Counted from the first letter of the stretch, positions 18,070-27,577 are shown. The stretch: 64,000 nt of DNA from Chitinophaga sancti (GCF_034424315.1 NZ_CP139972.1:8068501-8132500); one strand, 5' to 3'. Notes: generated by a model from the letters alone, not told the origin. Made by a program: numbers and translations.

Positions 18070-20514
18070 TTAATACAGCTGTTCCACACGACCCAGTGTA
18101 CCATCTTCAGCCATACCTTCTACTACTACTCTGAACCTCCTGGTGAAGTCATTATTGTAGAAAGAAATACGTGCTGTATGTGTCAGGGTATCTGCTACCA
18201 GGTTTGGATTCCAGTACAGTGTGAGACGTTTATCCTGCAGGATATGAATCTCTTTACGTACGGTATAATCAGGTGCATAGAATTCTTTCACGATATCGTA
18301 ACCTGCTTTGCGGTATTTTTCAAATCCATGTGTATCGACATCAGATTTGCTGTCACCACCACGTCTCAGGTACACGGCGATTGCACCGCCACTGCCACCA
18401 AAACCACCTGCGAATGTAGGACGCAATACCTTGATGAAGGCCACGTCCTGGATGTTGATATTATTCAACATCGCTACGTTGGTTGGCATTTCATTCAGGA
18501 ATAGTACCGGAGCGCCACCACGCCATTGCATAGCAGGAGCAGTAGGATCGGTCATATTGATTGTGAGACCCGGTACCTTGGATTGCAGGTACTGGAAAAT
18601 GCTTACTGAACCGTTCTCGGTTTTAGTCAGGTCAAAGCCATAACCATCGCCCGCGTTGAACATACCGGTCGTATAGCGTTGCTCTACTACTTCAGTTCTT
18701 GTCAGACGTTTATCCTTTACATTATATTCCTGCAGGAAGATCGGTTTCTGCTGAATGGATCTGGTCACTGCATTGTTTTCGTTTACGGTATTCAGGAAGC
18801 TGGTCAGCACGGTGTTTTCAATCGGCTGTGGCTCTCTGAAAGGATAAGGCATAACTGCGGAAGTCTGGGTTTCAAAGAAGTGAGGTTCAAATTTCACGTT
18901 CACGTCTTTCCAGGCTTTATTCAGATCGTTTGCACGGTAGAATACATTGATGGTATCTACGAACTGCAGGCGGTCTACTGCAAATTCCCCTTTTTCATTC
19001 GTTGTTACAGAAGAGAAAGCGGTAGAGGTATCTACCGGCTGTTTCAGGATGAAATCCACTTTACCGTTACCCAATGGAGCAGTACCCTTGTTGATGGTAG
19101 CCACACCTTTCAGCAACAAGCCCTGTTCGTAAGGATACTTGATTTCTGGCAGGTAATTGTGCAGAACCTTTTCCCAGGTAAATCTTCTCCAGCCATTGGT
19201 CATCATGACCAGGTCCAGGCCCTGCATGGTAGCAGGATCCATATCCTTGAAGTACTGAGCCGGATTAGCGATATAACCTTTCAGGTCAGAAGTCATCAGC
19301 AGGTTAGAGATAATGTTGTTCTGATCTTCACTGAGCACTACGTTGTCAGCATCGGTGATTGATACGGATAAGCTGGTGAGCAGGGTATCAGGCACTTTGA
19401 TTTCGAATACATTCTTCTGTCTTGGCTGGTTGTTCAGTTTTAAAGTACTTAAAGCCAGTTGCAGACGATCCGGTTTACGTACAAAAGCCAGGCGTTCTGC
19501 CATTGGCATACCATCACTGCTGAAGATGGTGAACTGTACGATACCCGGAGGGAGAGCCGCAGTAGGAAGGAAACCGCTCAACTGACCTTCAGCTGCATTC
19601 AGCTTAGCTTTGTATATAACGTGTTGTTGCATCTGTGCTACAATCAACATATTGTTATATATCGGATTATCTTTGGTAGCAGGTAAAGTCTGGTAGAAAA
19701 TGCGTGTACCCTTATTGAATATTTTAAGTCCCACACCCGCTGCCTTCAATACTGGCAGCAGTACAGTTTTTTGTTGTCCTTTTGGTGTTTGAACGATGGC
19801 TTTATAAGTTTCACCTGCAACCGGTGTCAGGTCAAACATCCCCATACCGTCGCGTGTTGTTTTGATCAATGCAACTGTTTCACCCTTCAGGTTCTGCACA
19901 ATACCATTTACTTCGATCGGGTAACCTAACTGGTCAATCGCCTTGAATGCAATACGACCGCCCACACCTACGATCGCATTACCCCCTTCAGGGAAAAATT
20001 GAACAGCGAAGTCATTGCCAGCTGGTTTAGATGGCAGGTTGCCCGGGTGAGCAGAATCAAAGATCACGATGTCCTTGTAGAACAGGAATTCAGGATCAAA
20101 GTTCAGCATCCAGGCAGTATAAGCACGGATCTGGTATTGACCAGCCGGCATTGTTTCTGGAACTACAAATGCACCGGAACCAGTAGCCCCACCCAGAGAA
20201 ATAAGTTTCTTCTGAACTATCTTCCCACTCTTATCGATCAATTCAACATACAGGTTGGTTGCGGAGAGAGAAGGCTGGCCTTGCAACAGTACATAGGCTT
20301 TGAACCAGATAGTTTCACCGGCACCATAGTAATCTTTGTCTACCTGCAGATAAACCTTTTCCTGCGGAAAACGTTTGCTGTACTGTTCCAGGGCTTGCGT
20401 AATTTTATCCTGCCATTCATCGGCGGGATAAAATGCAAGGGCTGCTGTAATACCCATCAGACACAATGGGAGCAACCACTTTAAGCGATTCTTTTTAGAT
20501 TTCACAGATTGCAT
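18070..20514 (-). CDS. Macroglobulin (MG2)-like outer membrane protein with TonB plug domain
   Basis: An 814-residue envelope protein. After a signal/anchor segment (LKWLLPLCLMGITAALAF) comes an alpha-2-macroglobulin-type beta domain: the segment YLQVDKDYYGAGETIWFKAYV is the MG2 signature. Several beta domains follow, and near residue 600-700 a TonB-dependent-receptor plug: SIFQYLQSKVPGLTI, PVLFLNEMPTN and INIQDVAFIKVLRP with the Gly-rich GGFGGSGGAIAVY. No transporter barrel follows. Such hybrids are common in Bacteroidota but not understood; they may assist TonB-linked import or surface proteolysis control. The ATG at 20514 is preferred over upstream methionines because the -7 element at 20545-20552 would lie inside a longer frame. 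Confidence 0.8.
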   Translation of the reverse strand: MQSVKSKKNRLKWLLPLCLMGITAALAFYPADEWQDKITQALEQYSKRFPQEKVYLQVDKDYYGAGETIWFKAYVLLQGQPSLSATNLYVELIDKSGKIVQKKLISLGGATGSGAFVVPETMPAGQYQIRAYTAWMLNFDPEFLFYKDIVIFDSAHPGNLPSKPAGNDFAVQFFPEGGNAIVGVGGRIAFKAIDQLGYPIEVNGIVQNLKGETVALIKTTRDGMGMFDLTPVAGETYKAIVQTPKGQQKTVLLPVLKAAGVGLKIFNKGTRIFYQTLPATKDNPIYNNMLIVAQMQQHVIYKAKLNAAEGQLSGFLPTAALPPGIVQFTIFSSDGMPMAERLAFVRKPDRLQLALSTLKLNNQPRQKNVFEIKVPDTLLTSLSVSITDADNVVLSEDQNNIISNLLMTSDLKGYIANPAQYFKDMDPATMQGLDLVMMTNGWRRFTWEKVLHNYLPEIKYPYEQGLLLKGVATINKGTAPLGNGKVDFILKQPVDTSTAFSSVTTNEKGEFAVDRLQFVDTINVFYRANDLNKAWKDVNVKFEPHFFETQTSAVMPYPFREPQPIENTVLTSFLNTVNENNAVTRSIQQKPIFLQEYNVKDKRLTRTEVVEQRYTTGMFNAGDGYGFDLTKTENGSVSIFQYLQSKVPGLTINMTDPTAPAMQWRGGAPVLFLNEMPTNVAMLNNINIQDVAFIKVLRPTFAGGFGGSGGAIAVYLRRGGDSKSDVDTHGFEKYRKAGYDIVKEFYAPDYTVRKEIHILQDKRLTLYWNPNLVADTLTHTARISFYNNDFTRRFRVVVEGMAEDGTLGRVEQLY

Positions 20515-20544
20515 GTGGAAACTTATTTGCGACAATATAGTATA

Positions 20545-20552
20545 CAAAAATA
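20545..20552 (-). promoter_or_regulatory. -7 element of the macroglobulin/plug gene
   Basis: Minus-strand TATTTTTG, an exact TAnnTTTG match, about 30 nt upstream of the ATG at 20514. The surroundings are very A/T-rich, which lowers specificity. Confidence 0.4.
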
Positions 20553-20695
20553 TAATATGCAAAATAATATGAAAAAATAATATATGCAAAAAATAGGACT
20601 AGTGTTTTATAAACTAAATTGTTATAAACTTTCTTAGGATATTGCAGGCCGAAAAAGGTTAAGAAAATATCAGTTTAACGATCAGGTATAATTAA

Positions 20696-21925
20696 ATGAA
20701 AGACAATAGATTAGTAGTTATCGGGGGTGGAGCAGCTGGTTTCTTCTGTGCTGTAAATGCCGCCAGAATGGCAAAGTCACTGGAAGTCATCCTGTTAGAG
20801 AAAAGTAGCAAGCTGCTTTCAAAAGTAAAAGTTTCAGGTGGCGGCAGGTGTAATGTGACCCATAATGCCCCCGATATATTATATATGTCAAAGCGTTATC
20901 CACGGGGGCAGCATTTTGTAAAGAAGTCTTTTGGGCATTTTTTCGTGCCCGATACGATTCAATGGTTTAAAGAAAGAGGGGTGTCTCTCAAGGCGGAGCC
21001 CGATGGGCGTATGTTTCCTGTCACCGATAGCTCGCAGACCATCATCGACTGCCTGCTTAAAGAAGCGGAGAAGTACAAAGTGCAGATCAGGACTAACACA
21101 GCGGTAAGTGGCCTGGAGAAAACAGCAGATGGCTGGAAAGTATGGCTGGATGATGAAAATGCTATTGAAACGAAATTTGTATTTGTTGCAGCCGGTGGCT
21201 ACCCGCAGGCTGATAAATTCGGATGGCTCCAGGCTACAGGTCACGGGATTGTAACACCCCTGCCATCCCTGTTTACCTTCAATATGCCGGGGAATCCCAT
21301 TATCTCCCTCATGGGAGTAAGTTCGGTGGCTGTTGTGAAAATTGCGGGTACCAAATTGCAGGAACAGGGTCCTGTGCTCATTACGCATTGGGGATTGAGC
21401 GGCCCTGCTATTTTGCGCACCTCTGCCTGGGGCGCAAGAGAACTGGCAGATTTGAATTACCAGTTTACCGCCATTGTGAACTGGTTGCCTGATCAGAATG
21501 AAAACAGTCTGCGGGAACAGCTGCAAAGTCTCCGTTTTGAACTCGGCGGACAAAAGATCTACAACAAAAATCCTTTTGGCCTGCCTCAGCGCCTCTGGCA
21601 ATTTATGCTGGAACAATCCGGCATCGCAGAAGATGCGCGTTGGGCAGATCTGCCTTCCAAAGAACAGCATAAACTCATCAAACAGGTAGTTGCGATGGAA
21701 TGCCCGGTGAAAGGCAAAACAACTTTTAAGGAGGAATTCGTGACCTGTGGCGGGATTAAATTGTCAGAAATCGATCCGAATACCATGGAGAGTAAGTTAT
21801 GTCCGCAATTGTATTTTGGTGGTGAAGTGATGGATGTGGATGGGATTACAGGGGGATTTAATTTCCAGCATGCATGGAGTAGTGGCTACATTGCGGCTCA
21901 AACTATTGCAAATAAAATGGGCTGA
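20696..21925 (+). CDS. HI0933/BaiN-type NAD(P)/FAD-dependent flavoprotein
   Basis: 409-residue flavoprotein. The N-terminal dinucleotide-binding motif VVIGGGAAGFFCAVNAAR is followed by the family hallmark KVKVSGGGRCNVTHN, and the C-terminus has GGEVMDVDGITGGFNFQHAWSSG, the closing FAD-binding signature of this family. The enzyme class includes the bile-acid reductase BaiN; most members have unknown substrates. It is a stand-alone gene divergent from the macroglobulin/plug gene across a 180-nt A/T-rich region, and shares a bidirectional terminator with the convergent dNK-folK pair. Confidence 0.9.
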   Translation: MKDNRLVVIGGGAAGFFCAVNAARMAKSLEVILLEKSSKLLSKVKVSGGGRCNVTHNAPDILYMSKRYPRGQHFVKKSFGHFFVPDTIQWFKERGVSLKAEPDGRMFPVTDSSQTIIDCLLKEAEKYKVQIRTNTAVSGLEKTADGWKVWLDDENAIETKFVFVAAGGYPQADKFGWLQATGHGIVTPLPSLFTFNMPGNPIISLMGVSSVAVVKIAGTKLQEQGPVLITHWGLSGPAILRTSAWGARELADLNYQFTAIVNWLPDQNENSLREQLQSLRFELGGQKIYNKNPFGLPQRLWQFMLEQSGIAEDARWADLPSKEQHKLIKQVVAMECPVKGKTTFKEEFVTCGGIKLSEIDPNTMESKLCPQLYFGGEVMDVDGITGGFNFQHAWSSGYIAAQTIANKMG

Positions 21926-22081
21926 CCCGGTAGCAATCCGGGTACCATGCGTTTGTCCGCTTCATAATCTTTTGCTTCGTTTTATGGTATAGTGCAAAGC
22001 AATATAATTTATTATCGAATAGAAAGAATTGATAGGCAAGGTTAACGTTTTTTAACTAGCATCCCTGGTTTTAAATCCCTT

Positions 22082-22124
22082 CTAACAAAAACGCTTTTGC
22101 CGTAAGCAAAAGCGTTTTTGTTAG
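22082..22124. terminator. Bidirectional terminator
   Basis: 19-bp perfect stem with AAAACGCTTTTGC / GCAAAAGCGTTTT core and a 5-nt loop between convergent genes; T-runs on both strands. Its right end includes the stop codon of the 22121-22744 gene. Confidence 0.9.
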
Positions 22125-22744
22125 AAATAGTTTATACCAGGAGGATAATCCTGTTCCAATGCTTTTAGCAACCTGTCAAAATCTTTCGGATTTTTCATAA
22201 AATCCACTTTCGTCGTATCCACCATCAGTGTTTTTACCGGATGCTGCCTTATATACTGCATATACACATCCTGCAAATTCCCCAGATAACTATCGGGTAT
22301 CGACTGCTCATATAACCTGTTTCTATCTTTAATATTTTGCTGCAACCTTGTAATTGGCGCATTTAAAAATATCAGCAATTCCGGTTGTAACAACTGCGGA
22401 TTAATAATATCAAACAGCTTCTGGTACAGGTTATACTCCTCATCTTTCAGTGTTACTTTTGCAAACAACAGGCTTTTTATAAAAAGGTAATCCGATATAA
22501 AAAAGTTGTTGAACATGTCCTGCGTCTGCAACATCTCTTTCAGCTGTTTATACCGCTCTGCCATGAAAAACAGTTCCAACGGAAAAGCATACTGTTGTGG
22601 TTTCTCGTAAAACTTAGGCAAAAAGGGATTATCTGCAAACTCCTCCAGGATCAGTTGTGCACCAAAATGCTTTGCCAGTCTGGTAGCCAGTGTCGTCTTT
22701 CCAGCGCCTATATTTCCTTCAATTGTAATGTATTTATAATTCAT
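22121..22744 (-). CDS. Deoxynucleoside kinase
   Basis: 207-residue cytoplasmic kinase that phosphorylates deoxyribonucleosides for dNTP salvage. The P-loop GNIGAGKTT (10-18) opens the chain; EEFADNPFLPKFYE gives the catalytic/substrate Glu, followed by LELFFMAERYKQ, and KDRNRLYEQ is the lid-type region of the dNK/dGK family. Length and layout match bacterial deoxyadenosine/deoxyguanosine kinases; which base it prefers cannot be read. Its ATG overlaps the stop of folK by 4 nt, so the two are co-translated. Confidence 0.9.
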   Translation of the reverse strand: MNYKYITIEGNIGAGKTTLATRLAKHFGAQLILEEFADNPFLPKFYEKPQQYAFPLELFFMAERYKQLKEMLQTQDMFNNFFISDYLFIKSLLFAKVTLKDEEYNLYQKLFDIINPQLLQPELLIFLNAPITRLQQNIKDRNRLYEQSIPDSYLGNLQDVYMQYIRQHPVKTLMVDTTKVDFMKNPKDFDRLLKALEQDYPPGINYF

Positions 22745-23241
22745 CTGCCTTGCTCCTGTAACTGATATTTATGGGCTGGTAATGTATCCGTACATGCTGC
22801 CAGCAGGGCGCTGACGTCTTTATGTAGTATCGGGTGTATCCAATCGGGAGAAATTTCCGCCAGGGGCACCAGTACAAATTGCCTGTTTGCCATTTGCGGA
22901 TGTGGCACCCTGAGGTCTGGCAAATCGATCACCGCATCATTAAAAAAGATGATATCTATATCTATGATCCGGGCTCCCCACTTCTGCTGGCGTACCCTTC
23001 CCAACTGCCGTTCTATATCCAGGACGGTCTCCAACAGCTCCTCAGCTTCCAGGGCAGTAGAGATCTGCAAAGCCTGATTCAGGTAGTCCGGCTGTTGAAC
23101 ATGCCCCCACGCAGCGGTTTCATACAATCCCGATTTTTTTTCCACCTTACCCGCCCGCTTATCTATTTGCATCACAGCCTGTTGCAGGTTCTCCGTGCGA
23201 TTGCCCAGATTACCACCTATAAGTAATATTGCTTTATTCAT
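22741..23241 (-). CDS. folK: 2-amino-4-hydroxy-6-hydroxymethyldihydropteridine diphosphokinase
   Basis: Transfers diphosphate from ATP to hydroxymethyl-dihydropterin in folate synthesis. The 166-residue chain has the full HPPK signature set: GGNLGNRTENLQ at the N-terminus, LLETVLDIERQLGR, the metal-binding DIDIIFF, and RVPHPQMANRQFVLVPLAEI. It is the first gene of a two-gene unit with the deoxynucleoside kinase (4-nt overlap), a grouping seen often in Bacteroidota. A minus-strand TACTTTTG at 23257-23264 is a good candidate for its promoter. Confidence 0.95.
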   Translation of the reverse strand: MNKAILLIGGNLGNRTENLQQAVMQIDKRAGKVEKKSGLYETAAWGHVQQPDYLNQALQISTALEAEELLETVLDIERQLGRVRQQKWGARIIDIDIIFFNDAVIDLPDLRVPHPQMANRQFVLVPLAEISPDWIHPILHKDVSALLAACTDTLPAHKYQLQEQGR

Positions 23242-23256
23242 GTATCTTCAACGGCC

Positions 23257-23264
23257 CAAAAGTA
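23257..23264 (-). promoter_or_regulatory. -7 element of folK
   Basis: Minus-strand TACTTTTG, exact TAnnTTTG, 15 nt before the folK ATG. No clear -33 box. Confidence 0.4.
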
Positions 23265-23275
23265 GACATAATCTT

Positions 23276-23283
23276 TATTTTTG
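23276..23283 (+). promoter_or_regulatory. -7 element of sppA
   Basis: TATTTTTG, exact TAnnTTTG, 29 nt before the sppA ATG. It lies back-to-back with the folK element, 11 nt apart, so the two promoters overlap. Confidence 0.4.
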
Positions 23284-23312
23284 GGAAAAGCAGTTTTCCT
23301 TAATCTCAAAAT

Positions 23313-25067
23313 ATGAATAGTTTCTTTAAGATCTTTTTTGCCAGCTTACTTGCACTTGTTGTCGTTGGTGCTTTGGGATTCTTCATTTTGCTGGGACTGA
23401 TTGGTAGTGCTTTATCGTCCGATAAAGTAGTTATTTCTCCTAATGGTGTGCTGGTACTGGAAACATCCCAGGAGCTCAGTGAACAGAAAGTGGCCAACCC
23501 GCTCAGCATGCTCTCCAGGAAAGATGGTGGCACACCCGGATTGTTCGATGTGATCAGGCTGATTGACAACGCAGCCCAGGATGATAATATTAAAGGTATT
23601 TACCTGAAAACGGAAGGCAATGCCAATGGTTTTGCTACCAACCAGGAATTCAGGAATGCACTCACCCGCTTCAAAGCTGCTGGCAAGTGGATTTATGCTT
23701 ATGGCGAAAATATGAGTCAGCAGAGCTACTTTGTTGCTTCTGTAGCAAACAAGGTATACCTCCATCCCAAGGGTGGTCTGGACTTCAATGGTTTCTATTC
23801 CCAGGTTACCTTCCTGAAAGGGTTGCTTGAAAAGCTGGAGATCCAGCCGCAGATTTTCTACGATGGCCGTTTCAAAAGCGCTACTGAGCCGCTGCGCGAA
23901 ACGGAAATGACCCCCGCTAACCGTATTCAAACCAATGCCTACCTGAGCGAACTGTATAGCAATTTCCTATATAATATAGGCCAGAGCCGCAAGATTGATA
24001 CGGCTACCTTACATCAATACGCCAACGATGGAGCTATTCAGAGTGCAGATGATGCCGCCCGCTATAAGCTGGTAGATGGTTTGCGCTACGATGACCAGGT
24101 CATGGATGAGATCAGAAGCCGGTTGAGCCTGAGCGGTAGTGACAAAGTGAACTTCGTGACCCTGAGCAATTACCAGACTGCCAATGAGCACCGTTTCAGA
24201 GATAACAATGCAAAGATTGCCCTGATCTATGCGCAGGGTAGTATTGTGGGCGGCGATAGTGAAAAAGAAACCGTGATCAGCAGTGATCGCTATATCAAAC
24301 TGATTAGGGAAGCCCGTCAGGATAAGGATATCAAAGCCATTGTATTCAGGGTGAATTCGCCGGGTGGAAGCGCTCTCGCTTCAGAAAGCATCTGGCGTGA
24401 GCTGACCCTGGCAAAGAAAGATAAACCGGTGGTTGTATCCATGGGTGATTATGCTGCTTCCGGGGGGTACTATATCTCCTGTATGGCAGATTCGATCTTT
24501 GCAGAGCCCAATACACTCACGGGGTCCATCGGCGTATTTGCCGTGATTCCGAACCTGGGTAACTTCTTTAAAAATAAACTGGGTGTTACTTTCGATGGTG
24601 TGAAAACCGCACAGTATGCTGATCTGGGTACAGCCAGCCGCCCGATGACGGATGCTGAAAAGCGTTTTATTCAGAATGGTGTGGATACGACTTATTCCGT
24701 GTTCAAGACCAGGGTGGTGAATGGCCGAAAACTGAGTGGCGCTGTGGTAGACAGTATTGCACAGGGCCGTGTATGGAGCGGTGTACAGGCAAAGGAATTA
24801 GGATTGGTAGACCGTATTGGTGGTATCCAGGATGCAATTGCCTGTGCCGCGAAAATGGTACATGCCGGATCTTATAAAGTAAAGGAATATCCGGAGCCTC
24901 AGGGTGGACTGGAAAAGGTATTGAGAAGCCTGGGAGGCGATATGCAATCCAGCATGGTGAAAAAGGAACTGGGTGAAAACTATGCCTTGTACGAACAGGT
25001 GAAAAGGATCAGGGAAATGAACGGTCAGATCCAGGCCAGAATCCCCTTTGACATTGAGATCAGATAG
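23313..25067 (+). CDS. sppA: Signal peptide peptidase SppA, 67K type
   Basis: Membrane-bound serine protease that degrades cleaved signal peptides. It has an N-terminal membrane anchor (IFFASLLALVVVGALGFFILLGLIG) and the tandem crotonase-like halves of the long, E. coli-type enzyme (584 residues). The Ser/Lys dyad is visible: K188 in GRFKSATEPL in the first half and S383 in YAASGGYYIS in the second. DSIFAEPNTLTGSIGVF follows, as in the family. It is divergent from folK with overlapping promoters and ends in a clear terminator. Confidence 0.95.
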   Translation: MNSFFKIFFASLLALVVVGALGFFILLGLIGSALSSDKVVISPNGVLVLETSQELSEQKVANPLSMLSRKDGGTPGLFDVIRLIDNAAQDDNIKGIYLKTEGNANGFATNQEFRNALTRFKAAGKWIYAYGENMSQQSYFVASVANKVYLHPKGGLDFNGFYSQVTFLKGLLEKLEIQPQIFYDGRFKSATEPLRETEMTPANRIQTNAYLSELYSNFLYNIGQSRKIDTATLHQYANDGAIQSADDAARYKLVDGLRYDDQVMDEIRSRLSLSGSDKVNFVTLSNYQTANEHRFRDNNAKIALIYAQGSIVGGDSEKETVISSDRYIKLIREARQDKDIKAIVFRVNSPGGSALASESIWRELTLAKKDKPVVVSMGDYAASGGYYISCMADSIFAEPNTLTGSIGVFAVIPNLGNFFKNKLGVTFDGVKTAQYADLGTASRPMTDAEKRFIQNGVDTTYSVFKTRVVNGRKLSGAVVDSIAQGRVWSGVQAKELGLVDRIGGIQDAIACAAKMVHAGSYKVKEYPEPQGGLEKVLRSLGGDMQSSMVKKELGENYALYEQVKRIREMNGQIQARIPFDIEIR

Positions 25068-25090
25068 AATGGATGCTTAAAATATAATTA

Positions 25091-25119
25091 AAACCTGCCC
25101 GCTGTGGCAGGTTTTTTTA
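25091..25119 (+). terminator. sppA terminator
   Basis: AACCTGCC / GGCAGGTT with a 6-nt loop and a run of seven T. Confidence 0.9.
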
Positions 25120-25177
25120 CGCAACTTAGCTAAAACAATAGTAGTTTTATGCGATTTTTTAGCAACTAAATAGGCGT

Positions 25178-26281
25178 ATGGCGGTGAAATACAGTCAGGG
25201 GACAGCGTTGCTGGCCATGGCAAAAGCAAGTTTGAAAGCAATATTGAGAAGTCCATCGGCGGTGGTATTCAGCCTGGGTTTTCCATTAGTGATTTTACTT
25301 TGTTTTGGCTTTATCGGGGATAGTACCGTATCTGTAAAAGTAGGGGTGGATAGTGCGACCGATACCCACAGTTACCTGTACCAGCAGCTATTGAAGGAGA
25401 AAAGCCTGAAGCTGGTGACGGATAAGACAAATGCAGAACTGGCGTCTGAACTGAAAAAGGGGCATATCACGGCTATCCTGAAAGTAAAGGAATTACCCGC
25501 TACAGATAATATCCCTTCCAATACTGTTCAGGTCTATACTTCTACAGCTGCTGTGGAGAAAATAGGCGTATTCAATGCTATTCTGAATGGCGTGATCAGG
25601 AATGCGGATGCAAAATATTATAGTCATGCATCTGTGGCAAGGATAGAACCGCTCATTACCTTGCCGGGTCGTCGTTATACTACTATAGACTTTATCCTGC
25701 CGGGTTTACTGAGTTTTTCCCTGTTGAGTGCTGCGGTATTCAGTACAGCTTTCCTGTTTTATGGATTGAGGCAGACATTGGTTTTAAAACGTTTCTTTGC
25801 TACGCCAATCAGGCGCTTACATATAGTATTGGGTGAATCCCTGGCCCGCCTGGTATTCCAGATCTCCGGCGCTATCCTCATCATTGCAATTGGTTATTTC
25901 TTTTTTGGATTCACACTGGTGAACGGCTGGAGTACTTTTTTTGAAATGCTGATACTGACTGCGCTGGGGGTAGTGGTATTTATGGGCTTTGGCTTTGTGG
26001 TGAGCGGACTTGCCAATAGTGAGAGCACGATACCCTTGTTTGCTAATATTATTACGCTGCCACAGTTCCTGCTGGCAGGTACCTTTGTTTCTGTAGATGT
26101 GTTTCCTACCTGGCTGCAATACATTTGTCGTATTATGCCACTGACTTACCTGAATGATGCTTTCCGAAAAGTGGCGTTTGAAGGCCTGCACCTGTGGAAT
26201 CTCTGGTTGGAACTGGGAGTGATCGGACTATGGGGTGTGATTATTTATGCCTTGGCAGTGCGGGTTTTTAGATGGGAGTAG
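25178..26281 (+). CDS. ABC-2 type transporter permease
   Basis: 367-residue integral membrane protein of the ABC-2 (DrrB/NatB-like) export family: one N-terminal helix (SPSAVVFSLGFPLVILLCFGF), a ~140-residue extracytoplasmic domain, then five helices from about 165 on, including the family motif region PLFANIITLPQFLLAGTFVSVDVFPTWLQ. No ATPase gene is adjacent on either side, so it must pair with a subunit encoded elsewhere or be an orphan. The substrate is unknown; relatives export drugs, sodium or polysaccharides. Confidence 0.87.
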   Translation: MAVKYSQGTALLAMAKASLKAILRSPSAVVFSLGFPLVILLCFGFIGDSTVSVKVGVDSATDTHSYLYQQLLKEKSLKLVTDKTNAELASELKKGHITAILKVKELPATDNIPSNTVQVYTSTAAVEKIGVFNAILNGVIRNADAKYYSHASVARIEPLITLPGRRYTTIDFILPGLLSFSLLSAAVFSTAFLFYGLRQTLVLKRFFATPIRRLHIVLGESLARLVFQISGAILIIAIGYFFFGFTLVNGWSTFFEMLILTALGVVVFMGFGFVVSGLANSESTIPLFANIITLPQFLLAGTFVSVDVFPTWLQYICRIMPLTYLNDAFRKVAFEGLHLWNLWLELGVIGLWGVIIYALAVRVFRWE

Positions 26282-26400
26282 TGGTGGTAATGAACTTTGC
26301 TCAAAAGTTTTTATTTGCCATGTAAGGAAAATAAACCGAACCGCGACACTATTGGAGTTTTCAGCTGGGAATAGTCATGTTTTTTTCCTAACTTTTAGGT

Positions 26401-26952
26401 ATGCAAGCCTTTTTTATTCTCCTGGGCGCTTTGGCGGTGATCATCCCTGGGTGTTTCATAGTAAGCCTGTTTTTACCGGCTACCGTGAAGGTTGTGCGTG
26501 TCAGAGTCATTCCCGCCACTCCGGCTGCCGTATTCCAACAACTCAATATTGTCCATAACTGGGAAAACTGGTCACCCTGGCACCAGATAGATTCCCACAT
26601 GAAACTGCTGTATACCGATACCGAAAGTGGAGTGGGGGCTGCCTATAGCTGGGAAAGTGAGAACAGGCAGATTGGCAAGGGGGCCATGATGATCACGAAT
26701 TCCCGGCAGGATGAGTTCATTGCTACAGATATGCATTTTATGGAACAAAGACTGGCGAAGGCGACTTTTAAGCTGGAACCGGTGGCTGGTGGCACAACAG
26801 TTACCTGGACCATGACGGCGGAACTGGGGCATAATCCTTTTAAAAAGTTTATGGGTTTGCTGATGGATAAATGGGTGGGAAAGGATTTTGAGAAGGGCCT
26901 GGCAAATCTGGAGGCTGTTTTGACAAATAAGCAGCTCTCTTTTGAAAAATAA
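26401..26952 (+). CDS. SRPBCC family protein with N-terminal membrane anchor
   Basis: 183 residues: an N-terminal hydrophobic anchor (FFILLGALAVIIPGCFIVSLFL) then a polyketide-cyclase/START-like ligand-binding domain, recognisable by PATPAAVFQQLNIVHNWENWSPWHQ and GVGAAYSWESENRQIGKGAM. These domains bind hydrophobic ligands; the function of the anchored Bacteroidota forms is unknown. A paralogue follows at 27032-27577 with the same architecture. Confidence 0.85.
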   Translation: MQAFFILLGALAVIIPGCFIVSLFLPATVKVVRVRVIPATPAAVFQQLNIVHNWENWSPWHQIDSHMKLLYTDTESGVGAAYSWESENRQIGKGAMMITNSRQDEFIATDMHFMEQRLAKATFKLEPVAGGTTVTWTMTAELGHNPFKKFMGLLMDKWVGKDFEKGLANLEAVLTNKQLSFEK

Positions 26953-27031
26953 CGAGAAGTATTTTGATCATCTTTTCTCCTTTCCCAAAATAGAACGAGA
27001 TTTGCATCCTTAACAGTCTGGATTTGTTCAT

Positions 27032-27577
27032 ATGCGATTAATTAAACTAGCCGTGATTAGCGCCGTCCTTTTCGGTGGGCTGCTTTTCCTTATATCCCTA
27101 TTATTACCTTCCAAAGCGATTGTAGAACGTTCTGGCGTTATAGATGCACCGATGTCTACTGTTTATGCGCAGCTCAATGATTTAAGTAAATGGCCGGCCT
27201 GGAACCCATGGGCTACCAACGAAACCGCACAGGATAAGCAGTTCTCTAACCCCGCAACGGGGCAGGGGGCTTATTTCACCTGGCATGGCATACAACATGA
27301 AGATCGTATAACCGGGAAAGTAAGTATTGAAGAAAGCCATCCTGATAAAGGGATCAAATACAAGATGACATTCAATGCGATGCGTCCTGTGGATGCATTC
27401 TTTGAAATCAAGCCCGCGGCTGATGGTAAAGCAACCGCTATCATGTGGCGACTGGAAACCCACCTGGGATACTGGCCCTGGTGGAAATTACGTGGATTCC
27501 TGGCAGATAGACTCACCGGCCCACAGCTGGAAGCCGGGCTGACACAATTAAAGACCATTTGCGAAACAGAGAAATAA
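27032..27577 (+). CDS. SRPBCC family protein with N-terminal membrane anchor (paralogue)
   Basis: 181 residues with the same plan as its neighbour: anchor (AVISAVLFGGLLFLISLLL), then DAPMSTVYAQLNDLSKWPAWNPW, GQGAYFTWHG and a closing KLRGFLADRLTGPQLEAGL helix. The pair is a tandem duplication (78-nt gap) that has diverged strongly. A hairpin after this gene ends the unit. Ligand unknown. Confidence 0.85.
   Translation: MRLIKLAVISAVLFGGLLFLISLLLPSKAIVERSGVIDAPMSTVYAQLNDLSKWPAWNPWATNETAQDKQFSNPATGQGAYFTWHGIQHEDRITGKVSIEESHPDKGIKYKMTFNAMRPVDAFFEIKPAADGKATAIMWRLETHLGYWPWWKLRGFLADRLTGPQLEAGLTQLKTICETEK

Noticed and set aside
18679..19362. 227-codon open frame on the plus strand
   Set aside because: Antisense to the macroglobulin/plug gene, with no start signal or family match.
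20888..21670. 260-codon open frame on the minus strand
   Set aside because: It lies wholly antisense to the well-supported HI0933-type flavoprotein gene and has no recognisable domain.
21922..21950. CCCGG...AATCCGGGTACC resembling the core of the palindromic element
   Set aside because: Lacks the GGTTGTAT/ATACAACC ends and the AAATTCTC block, so it is probably a chance short match.
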